Shown here: one piece after another, positions 28,901 through 37,005 of the stretch
Position numbering within the stretch: position 1 is the stretch's first letter
How the letters are laid out: the number at the start of each line of letters is the position of its first letter
NCBI GenBank assembly: GCA_001642005.1
Contig: LWCA01000243.1
Location: 1 to 37,005, forward strand
Source of the DNA: Intoshia linei
Taxonomy: Eukaryota; Orthonectida; Rhopaluridae
Direction: 5' to 3'
DNA: 37,005 nt
Position numbers and translations under genes: made by a program
Notes under the pieces: generated by a model
The model's input: only the letters and a program-made list of their open reading frames with translations
Databases searched by the model: none
What the model was told of the DNA's origin: nothing

Positions 28901-31900
28901 ATAAAATTAAAATAATTTGATATTGAATTAAGGTCGTTGAAAAGTTAGTAATGATACTTAATCATGTCAATGAGATTTGAGTATGCGTGAAAAATAAAAT
29001 GTGAATTACCGGATCGTGATAAAAAAGTTTCAATACATTATAATATATGATTACTGTACCTGATTAACGTGAATTTTTGAAAAATAATTATCAACAAGTG
29101 TTCCAAAGCATGTGCATCTTATTGGACCAGAAATATCAAATATTTCAAAAGAAAATAGCTGTCCCGTGCCTTTTGTGTTTTCAAAATGTTTGATATCAGA
29201 TTTGGAAGAAATTCTCCCATGAATTCTCCATCTAAATCGATCGTTTAAATTTAACTGATTCGAAAATTTCAATAATTTAAATTTTAAATAAACCTATTTT
29301 GATATGGAGTTATTGCAACAATTTTGAAGAATTTAGTTGACCCGTTTTTAATAATATCCAAGCTATCACCATTTTCTTTTATTTCTAAAATATATTAATT
29401 AACCAACCAACAAGCATAAAATATATAGTTGAAATATTAAGCTTTTTTGATATTTTTAACTTAACTTTTAGAGTTTCAAAATTACTTATTATTAGAATAT
29501 AATCGTCAATTATATTTATAATTATAAGGACAAACTAAGATTTTTGGATTTTTTGTATTTTTTCACATAATTTCGCTCTAACGTTGTTCAACATGCATTA
29601 TTCAAGTAAAAAAGTTATCAATTATCTGATATTTGTTAAATGTTGCCTAAAAGTGAATAGCTTATATGAAACGTGAATTTAGTTCACTAATATCACATTT
29701 AATTGTATATCAATGTTTATCAACCTTTTTTCCTACATTACTCATATTATAGTACTTATTACGACATTATCCACAATATTTTTTTAACTACATATGAATC
29801 ATTAGGCTCTTAGAATAAGCGCGATATAAATTTTTTAAAAATCTATTTATACAAAATAGTAAAATAAAATTTTTTTAACAAAAAAAACGTAAAAACCATT
29901 TACGTTTCGTCGATTTATACAAAAATTCTCTTTACATTTTTATAATGATATAGCTCATGTTTAAAATCTCAAAATTCTCTTTCATATGATAGTAATTTTG
30001 TCTGGGTACTATAAAGTCTTGATTATTCGAAAATTTGAAAAACCGGTTATCGAATAATTCCGGTTATTTAAACAACTATTATCCGATTAATCGGAATTTA
30101 AAATTTTCAACATAAAAACCAATAATCCCGATTTTTGTTTGTGAGTGTGTTACAACTTTATTAAAATAACTACCAGTCTTAGAATTTTATAAAGTCCACA
30201 ACATCCCAAACTCACATCTTACGAGTCAAAAACCCAAATTGTTTTTCTTTTTGAAAATCAAACGAGTTGGAGAATTTAAAAAATATATACGCTGATACGG
30301 ATTTTAAAATCATAAACATAATCATAAATTTAAATTAAAAAAAAATATATTTTTTAGGGTCAAAACCCAAAATTACCCTTTTTTTTTTAATGAAAACAGC
30401 CCTAGAATTTAAAAAAATTTACAGGTAATACAGTTGTATTCTGTTAACACACAAAAAATTTCAATCCAAATAAGTGATGCTTCACGGTCAAAAAAGCATT
30501 TTAGTATTCATATATAAATTTTTGAAAATCCGATTATTCGAAATATATTTCGATTATTTTTCTCCGATTATTGTAAGCGATTAACCGGGTTTTAGATTAA
30601 TTGATTAATCGGATATCATTCCCTACTGGGTAGACAATAATAAGTTGGAAATTGTCTATTAGTGTTATCCATGAAAAATATCAAATTACAGAAAAATACC
30701 TACAGGTTGAGAATCACTGTTGTATATAGTAATTACCATAATTGGAACTTTTCAAATTCATTTTCATTTTTTTTGCAGGTGAATTGGTAATGTTGGTTGT
30801 AACAATGTTCAATTGTTGCGGACATCCCAAAATTGTATTTATTGTAGTATTTTCATTTAGTATAGTAAATAAGTTGATGTAAATAATGAATCTAATATTA
30901 TAATGAAAATATGATAATGATTATATTAATTATTAATAATATAAATTAAATAAACATGTTCTTAAAAGTTTTTAGATTATAATCATTTAGCCTTATCACT
31001 GCATATTCTCTAACACTATTTTCACTCAACTTTGGATAATTTGTGTTCATAATTTGGCAATCTAAATATACAAAATTCAATTTTATTTTAAAGATATATT
31101 TATATCAAAATATCATAAACTATTACCAAAATATTAAAGTTTTAAATTAAAATACAGACAGGCTAACTAGTCAATAAATATTGATTAATCATAATTAATT
31201 CACTAAATAATGCTTTTCGAGTATGATGGATGTTTTATTTCAAAATGAAACTTGCAATAATTAAACGTACATATTTGGTATGTATTAAATTTTCACAAAT
31301 AAAGACCATCGTAAATAATGGCGGGTGTTTGTTAGTAAACCATATACTCTCATATGGTCATTACTATAACCAATATATTGGTATTCACCGAAAAAATACT
31401 TTATTCAATTTTTTTAAGTACATTATCCATAGCATAAAATTAAGTACAATATTTATATTAATATCAAGTATACCATTAATTTATGTATGTCAGTATTTAA
31501 AAGACTGACAAGGCTAAATAAAAAGTGAATTGGTATCTCTTAAAATGTTTGTCAAAATTAGTCATTTCATCCAAATTTCGACAATCTGGACACCTTACTT
31601 ACTTAAAACTTGAACTTACTTCAAATTGTCCATTCATAATATTAAATTGTCAATCTATATGTAGTAATAACAACACTTTTCAAATACAAATAGTTTTTAA
31701 TTTGAAATTAATTAAAAGATAGAAAATGTGAAATTAAAAAGTTACAATCACACTTGTAAATTCCGTCAGAAATGATTAATCTAAGTCGCAATGATCCATT
31801 TTTTTTTGAAACGATTGATTTTCTATAAATAACTTGAACAACAGGCATTTCAATTCGTTCACCGCCAGTCAAGCACTAAATTATAAAAGTACATTAAACC

Positions 31901-31977
31901 ACTAAAATCATTTAGTCATTAAAAATTACTTCAATTGAACCTTTGGATAGCTTTGAAAAAAAATTTTCATTCAACAT
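22952..31977 (-). CDS. RPA1: Replication protein A large subunit (RPA70), complete
   Basis: Single-stranded DNA-binding subunit of RPA in nuclear replication, repair and recombination. Exons 5'-3': 31977-31930, 31875-31746, 31061-30956, 30891-30737, 29384-29294, 29231-29060, 27962-27773, 27730-27594, 27136-27067, 25790-25665, 24783-24656, 24146-23925, 23453-23364, 23041-22952. The 1755 nt give 584 residues plus stop (human 616) with every junction in phase. N-terminal OB fold: MLNENFFSKLSKGSIE, MPVVQVIYRKSI. Linker with SPAKKMKM, a possible nuclear localisation signal. DBD-A: ITPYQNRWRIHGRISSKSDI, IRCTCFGTLVDNYF. DBD-B: VYYISKANVKLANKKY, ITCTLWDEM. DBD-C: zinc ribbon CLSENC...CEKC, NVWTKCFDNIG, ending KMLN. 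The start is the first ATG and matches the family N-terminus. Introns 4, 9 and 10 carry transposons. Confidence 0.93.
23042..23924 (-). other. RPA1 introns 12-13 with a hAT end
   Basis: Apart from exon 23453-23364 this is intron. A hAT right end, GGTTGCGCACCCCTG, lies at about 23823-23838 with GC-richer sequence before it from about 23785. No partner left end recognised. The 76-codon minus-strand open frame over it is incidental. Confidence 0.5.
24784..25664 (-). other. RPA1 intron 10
   Basis: Carries the Tc1-like fragment at 25002-25327. The remainder is AT-rich intron with no other exon. Confidence 0.6.
25002..25327 (+). pseudogene. Tc1-like transposase C-terminal half, broken
   Basis: Reads FKIFQQNNASIHKSQETKRW (second catalytic Asp position shows Asn), then after a stop PVCSPDLNPIENL with the final catalytic Glu in the usual PDLNPIEN motif, then in another frame IQKAWTSIPA and VIKKHGGHTHS with TGA at 25325-25327. 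At least two stops and one frameshift. Downstream, CTATAGTTTTGTCRC occurs at about 25391 and 25571, probably inner and outer repeats of the right end. It is antisense within RPA1 intron 10. Confidence 0.8.
25844..26969 (+). mobile_element. Non-autonomous Helitron, copy C
   Basis: 1126 bp from TCCTTACTTATATAATATGC (after A) to a hairpin (TTTGTACTTAGTACATAA), CAGTCAACCTAG and T. The longest copy, with both ends intact, in RPA1 intron 9 in antisense orientation. The interior includes CTCACATCTTACGGGTCAAA as in copies A, B and D. A separate TA-flanked MITE is nested at 26640-26811. No Rep/helicase coding. Confidence 0.8.
26640..26811. mobile_element. TA-flanked MITE nested in Helitron C
   Basis: 172 bp with inverted repeats of about 50 bp starting CAGTWATGTTTCGATTATGA, with TA on each side, of Tc1/mariner or pogo type. 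The arms are nearly identical, so it is probably recent and can fold into a long hairpin. Confidence 0.85.
28197..28524. mobile_element. hAT MITE with CAGGGGTCGG ends
   Basis: 328 bp, ends CAGGGGTCGGTAACC and GCCGACCCCTG, with similarity continuing five bases outward (TAGAG/CTCTA). Same family as 8134-8434. It lies in RPA1 intron 6. No direct 8-bp duplication is clear. Confidence 0.75.
28525..29059 (-). other. RPA1 intron 6 remainder with a hAT left end
   Basis: Starts eight bases after the previous element with CAGTGGTTCTCAACGGTGAG (28533), a hAT left end with no partner recognised nearby. Otherwise AT-rich intron. Confidence 0.5.
30010..30624. mobile_element. hAT-like element carrying a Helitron fragment
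   Basis: Flanked by CTGGGTAC (30002-30009) and CTGGGTAG (30625-30632), 7 of 8 matching. The ends TATAAAGTCTTGATTATTCG and (complement) TAGGGAATGATATCCGATTA are degenerate inverted repeats, with many CGATTA/TAATCG motifs inside both ends. The middle is a Helitron piece. Confidence 0.65.
30138..30520 (+). mobile_element. Helitron fragment (copy D)
   Basis: Matches copies B and C from just inside their 5' end (TTGTTTGTGAGTGTGTTAC) through CTCACATCTTACGAGTCAAA and ACAGTTGTATTCTGTTAACA to CATTTTAGTATTCATATATA. It lacks both termini and lies wholly inside the hAT element. Confidence 0.7.
31062..31745 (-). other. RPA1 intron 2
   Basis: 684-bp intron. Two plus-strand open frames (31230-31508 and 31525-31722) have no recognisable domain and only chance-level content. 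No transposon ends seen. Confidence 0.5.
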
Positions 31978-32246
31978 GATTTAAATTTGAAACTGAAAAA
32001 TTATAAAATAATGAATAATAATTTGAATTATGATGAGATAACGATAAGAAATTGCGCCAGGTCTTTTAACAGGTAATATTATATAGAAACCAAAGGTTCA
32101 CATATAGCAACTATACTGAAATACAAACAAATAATGGCGCAATTATTAAAAATAACGCTACAGGGAATAATTTAATATTTATGGAAATCAATTTGAAAGG
32201 CAAAAAAAAGTAAATATGTGCATATAAATATTTTTATTATAACAAA

Positions 32247-32804
32247 TTATTTTATTTTTTTCTTATTTTTCTTTAGAGTTATTAAGTCTTTAGTTTGTGA
32301 AATTAATTTTTTTGAATTTTTTAGATAATAACTAGTTAACCATTTGTTTTTACGTATAGATTTGTTTTTCATATCAAAATAAACTCTTTTTTCCCATTCA
32401 AGTGAAAAATTGTTGGATTGAACAAAAGGGCTATTTAATTCATTTAAATGATGATTCTTTTTGAAAAGTAAAATTGATAAAAACACACAACTCTTTTTTT
32501 GATATTCCTCTGGGTTTTTAGTTTTAATGGACCAAACTTTTGATAATTGAAATAAATTTATGTACTTTTCTTTGCTAATTTCTGAAAAAATGACAATTTT
32601 TTGATATAATTTGCAATCACCAGTATGAAAAAGTATGAAATTTATTTCTTCATCATCAAATTTATTCAAACAGCCTTTTAATGTTGTTGATATTGTAGAA
32701 GATTTTGTTGTATTCACAAAAACACAATTTGACTTTGATAAATAGTTATTGATAAAAATATCATTATCATTTAATAAATTAATTATTCCTAGTTGCTCAT
32801 CCAT
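32247..32804 (-). CDS. Putative Alba-domain protein, RPP25-like RNase P/MRP subunit
   Basis: Intronless 185-residue protein. Residues about 27-100 resemble the Alba fold of RPP25/Pop6: CVFVNTTKSSTISTTLKGCL (first strand and helix), INFILFHTGDCKLYQKIVIF (strand, then the helix following the glycine-rich turn), EISKEKYINLFQLSKVWSI (the AEI-K----LHQ-T-L pattern), then SCVFLSILLFKK where RPP25 has a final hydrophobic strand. The tail is lysine-rich (LKKNKKKIK), suiting an RNA-binding nucleolar protein. If correct, it binds the RNA of RNase P/MRP in tRNA and rRNA processing. The similarity is from pattern only. Minus-strand AATAAA lies at 32233-32238 just after the stop. Its stop is 269 bp upstream of the RPA1 start on the same strand. 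Confidence 0.5.
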   Translation of the reverse strand: MDEQLGIINLLNDNDIFINNYLSKSNCVFVNTTKSSTISTTLKGCLNKFDDEEINFILFHTGDCKLYQKIVIFSEISKEKYINLFQLSKVWSIKTKNPEEYQKKSCVFLSILLFKKNHHLNELNSPFVQSNNFSLEWEKRVYFDMKNKSIRKNKWLTSYYLKNSKKLISQTKDLITLKKNKKKIK

Positions 32805-32881
32805 ACAATCAAATTTAATTTCGTTATAGATTCACTAAATAAAGTTTATTCTGAAATATTTCAATTTTTAATTATTCAAAT
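32805..32881. promoter_or_regulatory. 77-bp divergent promoter
   Basis: The only sequence between the start codons of the RPP25-like gene (-) and the phosphatase gene (+), so it should hold both 5' ends and a shared promoter. It is AT-rich, with no clear TATA box or known motif. Confidence 0.55.
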
Positions 32882-35800
32882 ATGGAAAACGAACAAAATA
32901 ATTTAAATCAAAATTTAAATGACGCCAAGGATGTTGAAATTATTGAAAACGGCAAAGTTGATACCCAAGACAAAATTGACTCTGAAGAGGACACCCAAAT
33001 AGAAAATACAGTTGATATAATTGAGAATGAAGCTGAATTAAAATCTCATGTACAGTCTCATGTATTGGATTGGCAACACGTTGTAAGTCAATTGGACGGT
33101 AATCACGAAGAATGCAATGATGAGTTTGACCACAACGAATGTTCTGATGAATTTTATGAAAGTGATACAGATGAATTTGATGCCGTGTGTTTAGATGAAT
33201 TTAATATAGACAATTCTATTGAATTCGATGATATTCAAAATTCAATTAAAACTAATGTAGAAATTGATTTTTTTAAAAAAATAAATTCCAAAAATGAAGA
33301 CACGGGGGTTTCCCCTTTAGAAACAACTGCAGAAAAACGCAAAAAGGGAAATTCACATTTTGAATCAGCTTATGATATTTATAAGAGTAAAATTAGTAAA
33401 GGTAACAATCAACAGAATGTTTACCAAAATTCAATTGATATTTCCTATAAAAATGACAATACTCAAAATTCAGATAAATTGTCCAATACGAAAATTCTTT
33501 TAAATCATAGTCAAAAAACTGGTGATGATAATGATCAAAATGAATCTCAAATTTTTAAACACCATGTTGATGAGTATTATAGTAATTTAAATAAAGAAAA
33601 TCCTTGCTCTGAAGAGGAGGAAGAGAAATTTTTTGATATTAATCCGCCTTCAAAGTACTTGGATGATTGTTTGTTTAACAATATTTTTACTTTTTACAAA
33701 TCAACTTTAAATGAATATCAAGAAATTGAAAAATCTGATGGGTGGAATGATTATTATCAAGTAATTTTTTATTTTTATTTGGTATTTTTTGTTTATTGGC
33801 AATTTTCAGTCTAATGTAGATATTTGCTAATAATTTTCAGCTATATATAAGCAATACTTATATACAAGCATATACACTGTATAAGGTGTGTCCTAAAACA
33901 CTTTTTCGAAACCATGCAAAAGTAGCCAACGGGGAAAGATGAAACTTTTTATTGCGAACAAGATATTGTGCTTGAAATTGTCTAACTCTTAAAAAAACCC
34001 TTGACTTTTTGCATTTTAAACTAATTTTTAATACAATTCTTCAAAACGTACATGAACTTTATAAAAAATTATTGGTGTGGTAACGATATGAATTCATGCG
34101 TATAAATAGTATATGTAACATTTGTGAATATATATAATTCCATGGTTATCACAGTTTATCAGAAATCCTTCTCAATAAAACCCTATTGTACCCAAAAATT
34201 CATAAATAATTTATAGGATAGAGGGTTTCTTGCTGTTTTTTTCTAACAATTATGGCATTTCAACTACATGATCTTGTTCGCAGAATTTTTGTTATATTTA
34301 TATTTGGTTACTTTTGTGAAGATAGTTAATAGAACTAATTTGCAGTGAAAATAAGAATGATCAATTTTATAAAAAATTAAAATTTTTTTTTTTAATTTTA
34401 AAGTTTATACGCGATTCATTAAATTTGTAGGACCCTGAAGTTTAAAATTGATCTATACTGAATGGGGATTTAATAAATATATGGCATAATATTTTACAAA
34501 AAATTTTTGGATTGATTTTTTTTATTACTATTTTTATGAACTCTTACGAGACTATTCATTTTTAGAAATTTTTACACTAATTTTATTAAAATTTTTACTT
34601 CATGAAAACTTAAATTTCAAAAAATAAAAGCCAAATTATTTCATAAAATAATTTATCATTAACATCATAAACATTTTTTGAACAATTGAAAGTGTCTCTA
34701 TTAAAATACAATACTCTTCGTTTTCTACACTGCCGGACAATATTATAAAGCACCTCATATATTTTGTCAAAAAAGGACAAATAATACTTATAATTCGCTA
34801 ATTTCTCTTAGTAATATCTTAATTTGGAGTTAAAACAGTTGATTTTTAAAAATATGCCATCTAAGCAATATTTTTAGGTCGGCTAAAAGTTAATTTTGGT
34901 TATGTTTATCGGCATGAAATTACAACTATTATGATATTAATTAGCTAATTAAAATTTGATAAAGTTACATAGTGAAACAAGTGATTTTAAAGTATATTTC
35001 CTTTAAGCGTTAGTAATATTGGAGTTTTATTTTGGAGTTGAAATAAGAGGTTTTTCTTATAATATTTGGTATAATCGTGTTTTTCAAAAAAATATCGGTA
35101 AAAGTCAATTTTTTCATGTAGCTTGAAATGGTATTTTTTATTAAATTTTATTAATAGTGGGATAAAACTAGGATTTTTTAAATAATACTGTAGCGGTCGT
35201 TTAGGCTTTGGGGTAATCAACATCTTGATTCTAGAAATATTATCTGTAATAAATATTAAAAATTATCTTCTAAAAGTTGATCAAAATTTTTCTATATTTA
35301 TTTGAATCTCACGGACCCAGACATATAATTTTGGACCCGAATCGGAACCACTGTTTTAATGCAACTATTATTTATAAAAAAAATCCGTTAACGAGGAATT
35401 AGTCTGTACTATACAATTGTGTAATTTTAGAATGCATGTGATTTGTCAAGAGAAAATACGAAATGCTTTACTTTTAACGAATCTTTGAAGCATAAAAAGT
35501 GCAACAGATACTCGGCTATATTACCATGTAAATTTTTAATTTATATACTACATGTAAAATGTAATTATTACTCTGGTAGAGATTATATTATTAGTTACCC
35601 TTAGACACTATCATCCTATGACTATTTAAGATATTTTGACCCCTAATCTGCATGTAAATGGTGTTTGAAGTTTGATGAAATGTACTAAAAATTTAAGTTT
35701 CATAACCTACCAGTTATATTATTAATTATTTACATATTGTTAATTTGATTTTTAGACGATCACAACATTGTTACTGTAATAATGAATAACATTGATTATT

Positions 35801-36111
35801 TTAATGCTAGTAGAGTTTGGTTGGAGGGTTACCCTTCGAATTATATAATGACACAAGGCCCGCTTAAATACACTACTCCTCATTTCTGGGCATGTGTATG
35901 GGAACAGCATACACGAATTATAGTCATGCTTACTAGAACTGTCGAAAGAAATATGACTAAATGCTATCAGTATTATCCTACATTAGACTCACCAATTTTA
36001 GACATTAATGAAATATATAAAAACAATAATATACCTCTAATTATTAAATTGAAAAAAGAAACTGAAGAAAATGATTATATAATTCGGCATTTTACTATGA
36101 CAAATACTAAG
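32882..36111 (+). CDS. Protein tyrosine phosphatase with acidic N-terminus (3' partial)
   Basis: Exons 32882-33760, 35431-35527, 35756-36111, phases agreeing. Residues 1 to about 255 are acidic, Asn-rich and probably disordered, with repeated (D/N)EF or EF-D motifs (NDEFDH, SDEFYE, TDEFDA, LDEFNI, IEFDD) around residues 80-116. The PTP domain follows: CNRYSAILPYDH (KNRY/LP-DH), DYFNASRVWLEGYPSNYIMT (DYINAN--dGy---YI-t), QGPLKYTTPHFWACVWEQ, RIIVMLTRTVERNMTKCYQY. This removes phosphate from phosphotyrosine. No signal peptide or clear membrane segment before the domain, so probably a cytosolic (non-receptor) type. The WPD loop and HCX5R active site are beyond the right edge, so activity cannot be judged. 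The subtype cannot be fixed; the VWEQ--IVM stretch slightly recalls PTPN9. Confidence 0.87.
33761..35430 (+). other. Phosphatase intron 1 with transposon debris
   Basis: 1.67 kb. A degenerate inverted repeat pairs GCGAACAAGATATTGTG (about 33955) with its complement near 34267-34284, perhaps an old MITE. A Tc1-type end CACTGCCGGACAATATTATA starts at about 34730. A hAT-type right end (GAATCGGAACCACTG) lies near 35338-35352. A 78-codon minus-strand frame (34987-35223) might be Tc1 transposase debris but is not convincing. Confidence 0.45.
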
Positions 36112-36593
36112 GTATTATCAGTTTAGGCTCGAGAACTGCATTTACAGTACGCAGTAGTTGGTTACCTTTTAATAATTTTCGTCACCATTTACCACAGTGT
36201 TTCTCAAACGGTGTGCCTCGTGATAATTTTCTTTTTGTAAAAAAATAAAGTGTCTAAAAAGCGAGGGTGTCCCGCTGCCGAGGTTTATCCCAAACCGGGG
36301 TCTTACTGTAAAATGAAATTCAAATCAATATACATTAGGAGCAATATTTTTATTAATTAAGTATTAAACTATTTTAATTACTTAAAATACGATAAATATT
36401 TTGATTAATGTAATTCTCCGAATCAATTTGTTATGTTTGATATTTTTTTTATCAAAACTGTCAAAATGCGGATAATGGTACATACTCAATGGATAAACAA
36501 TACCGGTGTACTCAATATAATTTCGTATTACAGTTACAGTAAGTGAATCGCGTTAAATGTATTCTTGTTTTTAAGGGCAGGATTGCTACTTTA
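36112..36593 (+). other. Phosphatase intron sequence with a hAT left end
   Basis: After the donor of exon 35756-36111. At 36195 there is CAGTGTTTCTCAAACGGTGT, a hAT left end related to 15301-16259, with GC-richer sequence up to about 36305. No right end found; the next element starts at 36594. Confidence 0.5.
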
Positions 36594-37005
36594 CAGTGTT
36601 GATCATAATAATTATTTTTTATATATTCTTTTGTTACTAATTCACTAATGAGTAGATGAAATTAAATAAAATTTTGAATATAATTACATATATATTTATG
36701 TTTAATTGGAATTAATTAATATTTTGTAACACCTCCTTCAGCATGTATGAGAGCCATAATTCTCCGTGGCATACTATTAATACGTCTTTTGCCAGTTTTT
36801 TCAAATTAGAAGAATTGTTCCATACTGTATGTAGGCGAATAATCAGTTCCGATTTTGATCTTATTGGAATTGTATGAACTTCCTTTTTTAATTATGCCCA
36901 CACATTTTTGATTGGGTTCATATCTGGGGAATTTCCGGGCATTCAAGAACAGCAATCCCTTCATTTTGGAAATATGAAGTTACAGATTTGGCTTTGTGAC
37001 ATGGA
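36594..37005 (-). mobile_element. Tc1-like element, truncated by window edge
   Basis: Begins CAGTGTTGATCATAATAATT after TA (36592-36593). The minus strand encodes the end of a Tc1 transposase: SYFQNEGIAVLE, a broken NSPDMNPIKNVWA catalytic motif (catalytic Glu replaced by Lys), and SMPRRIMALIHAEGGVTKY with TAA at 36716-36718. Several frameshifts separate these pieces, so it is inactive. The other end is outside the window. Confidence 0.8.

Larger units (their letters stand above)
29385..30736 (-). other. RPA1 intron 4
   Basis: About 1.35 kb. Contains the hAT element 30010-30624 and, at about 30703-30719, a hAT right end (GGTTGAGAATCACTG). The rest is AT-rich with no exon. Confidence 0.55.

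Noticed and set aside
29232-29293. Minus-strand open reading through this stretch as part of RPA1 DBD-A
   Set aside because: It has GT...AG ends, and removing it gives ITPYQNRWRIHGR, matching the family; keeping it would insert about 20 foreign residues.
34987-35223. 78-codon minus-strand frame as a Tc1 transposase fragment or gene
   Set aside because: Only a weak pattern match, with no catalytic motif; a Tc1-type end lies nearby but no partner end is visible.
1-37005. CRISPR arrays, bacterial operons or phage systems
   Set aside because: Split genes with GT-AG introns, AATAAA signals and animal gene families; the only regular array (4832-4974) has no spacer-repeat structure.

Overview
The window is eukaryotic and almost certainly animal. 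It is very AT-rich. Its genes are split into small exons by GT-AG introns, and it carries a myosin-RhoGAP (class IX-like) gene, a family known mainly from animals and their close relatives. Introns fall into two groups: minimal introns of about 37-80 nt, and kilobase introns filled with DNA transposons. The species cannot be named from sequence alone. The divergent proteins and low GC would fit a fast-evolving, possibly reduced or parasitic animal, but that is a guess.

Layout. (1) Positions 1-3038 hold no convincing exon, only transposon debris, including a 1.0 kb TA-flanked element with another element nested in it. (2) Positions 3039-22050 (+) hold the 3' part of an unconventional myosin gene: motor domain from the LHLGN-like region onward, neck, C1 zinc finger, RhoGAP domain and stop codon. 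I reconstructed about 27 exons by splice sites, reading phase and family similarity. The N-terminal motor (P-loop, switch I) lies left of the window. (3) Positions 22952-31977 (-) hold a complete 14-exon gene for RPA1 (RPA70), the large subunit of replication protein A: 584 codons plus stop, with every exon junction phase-consistent. It is convergent with the myosin gene. (4) Positions 32247-32804 (-) hold an intronless 185-residue protein, tentatively an Alba/RPP25-like RNase P/MRP subunit. (5) Positions 32882-36111 (+) hold the first three exons of a protein tyrosine phosphatase with a long acidic N-terminus. It is head-to-head with the RPP25-like gene across only 77 bp. The catalytic HCX5R loop lies beyond the right edge.

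Mobile DNA. The introns carry non-autonomous Helitrons (5' TCCTWACTTATATAATATGC, 3' hairpin then CTAG), hAT elements (CAGTG-, CAGGGG- and TAGGG-type ends, some with 8-bp duplications), Tc1/mariner and Tigger/pogo derivatives (TA duplications), and a deleted Ginger/KRBA2-like integrase element. Several are nested. All transposase reading frames seen are broken or truncated.

The main biological surprise is in the myosin. The invariant switch II glycine is replaced by arginine, and the SH1/fulcrum region is also highly diverged. The C1 cysteines and histidines and the RhoGAP arginine finger are intact. This suggests a motor that may have lost its ATPase while keeping its Rho-regulating tail.
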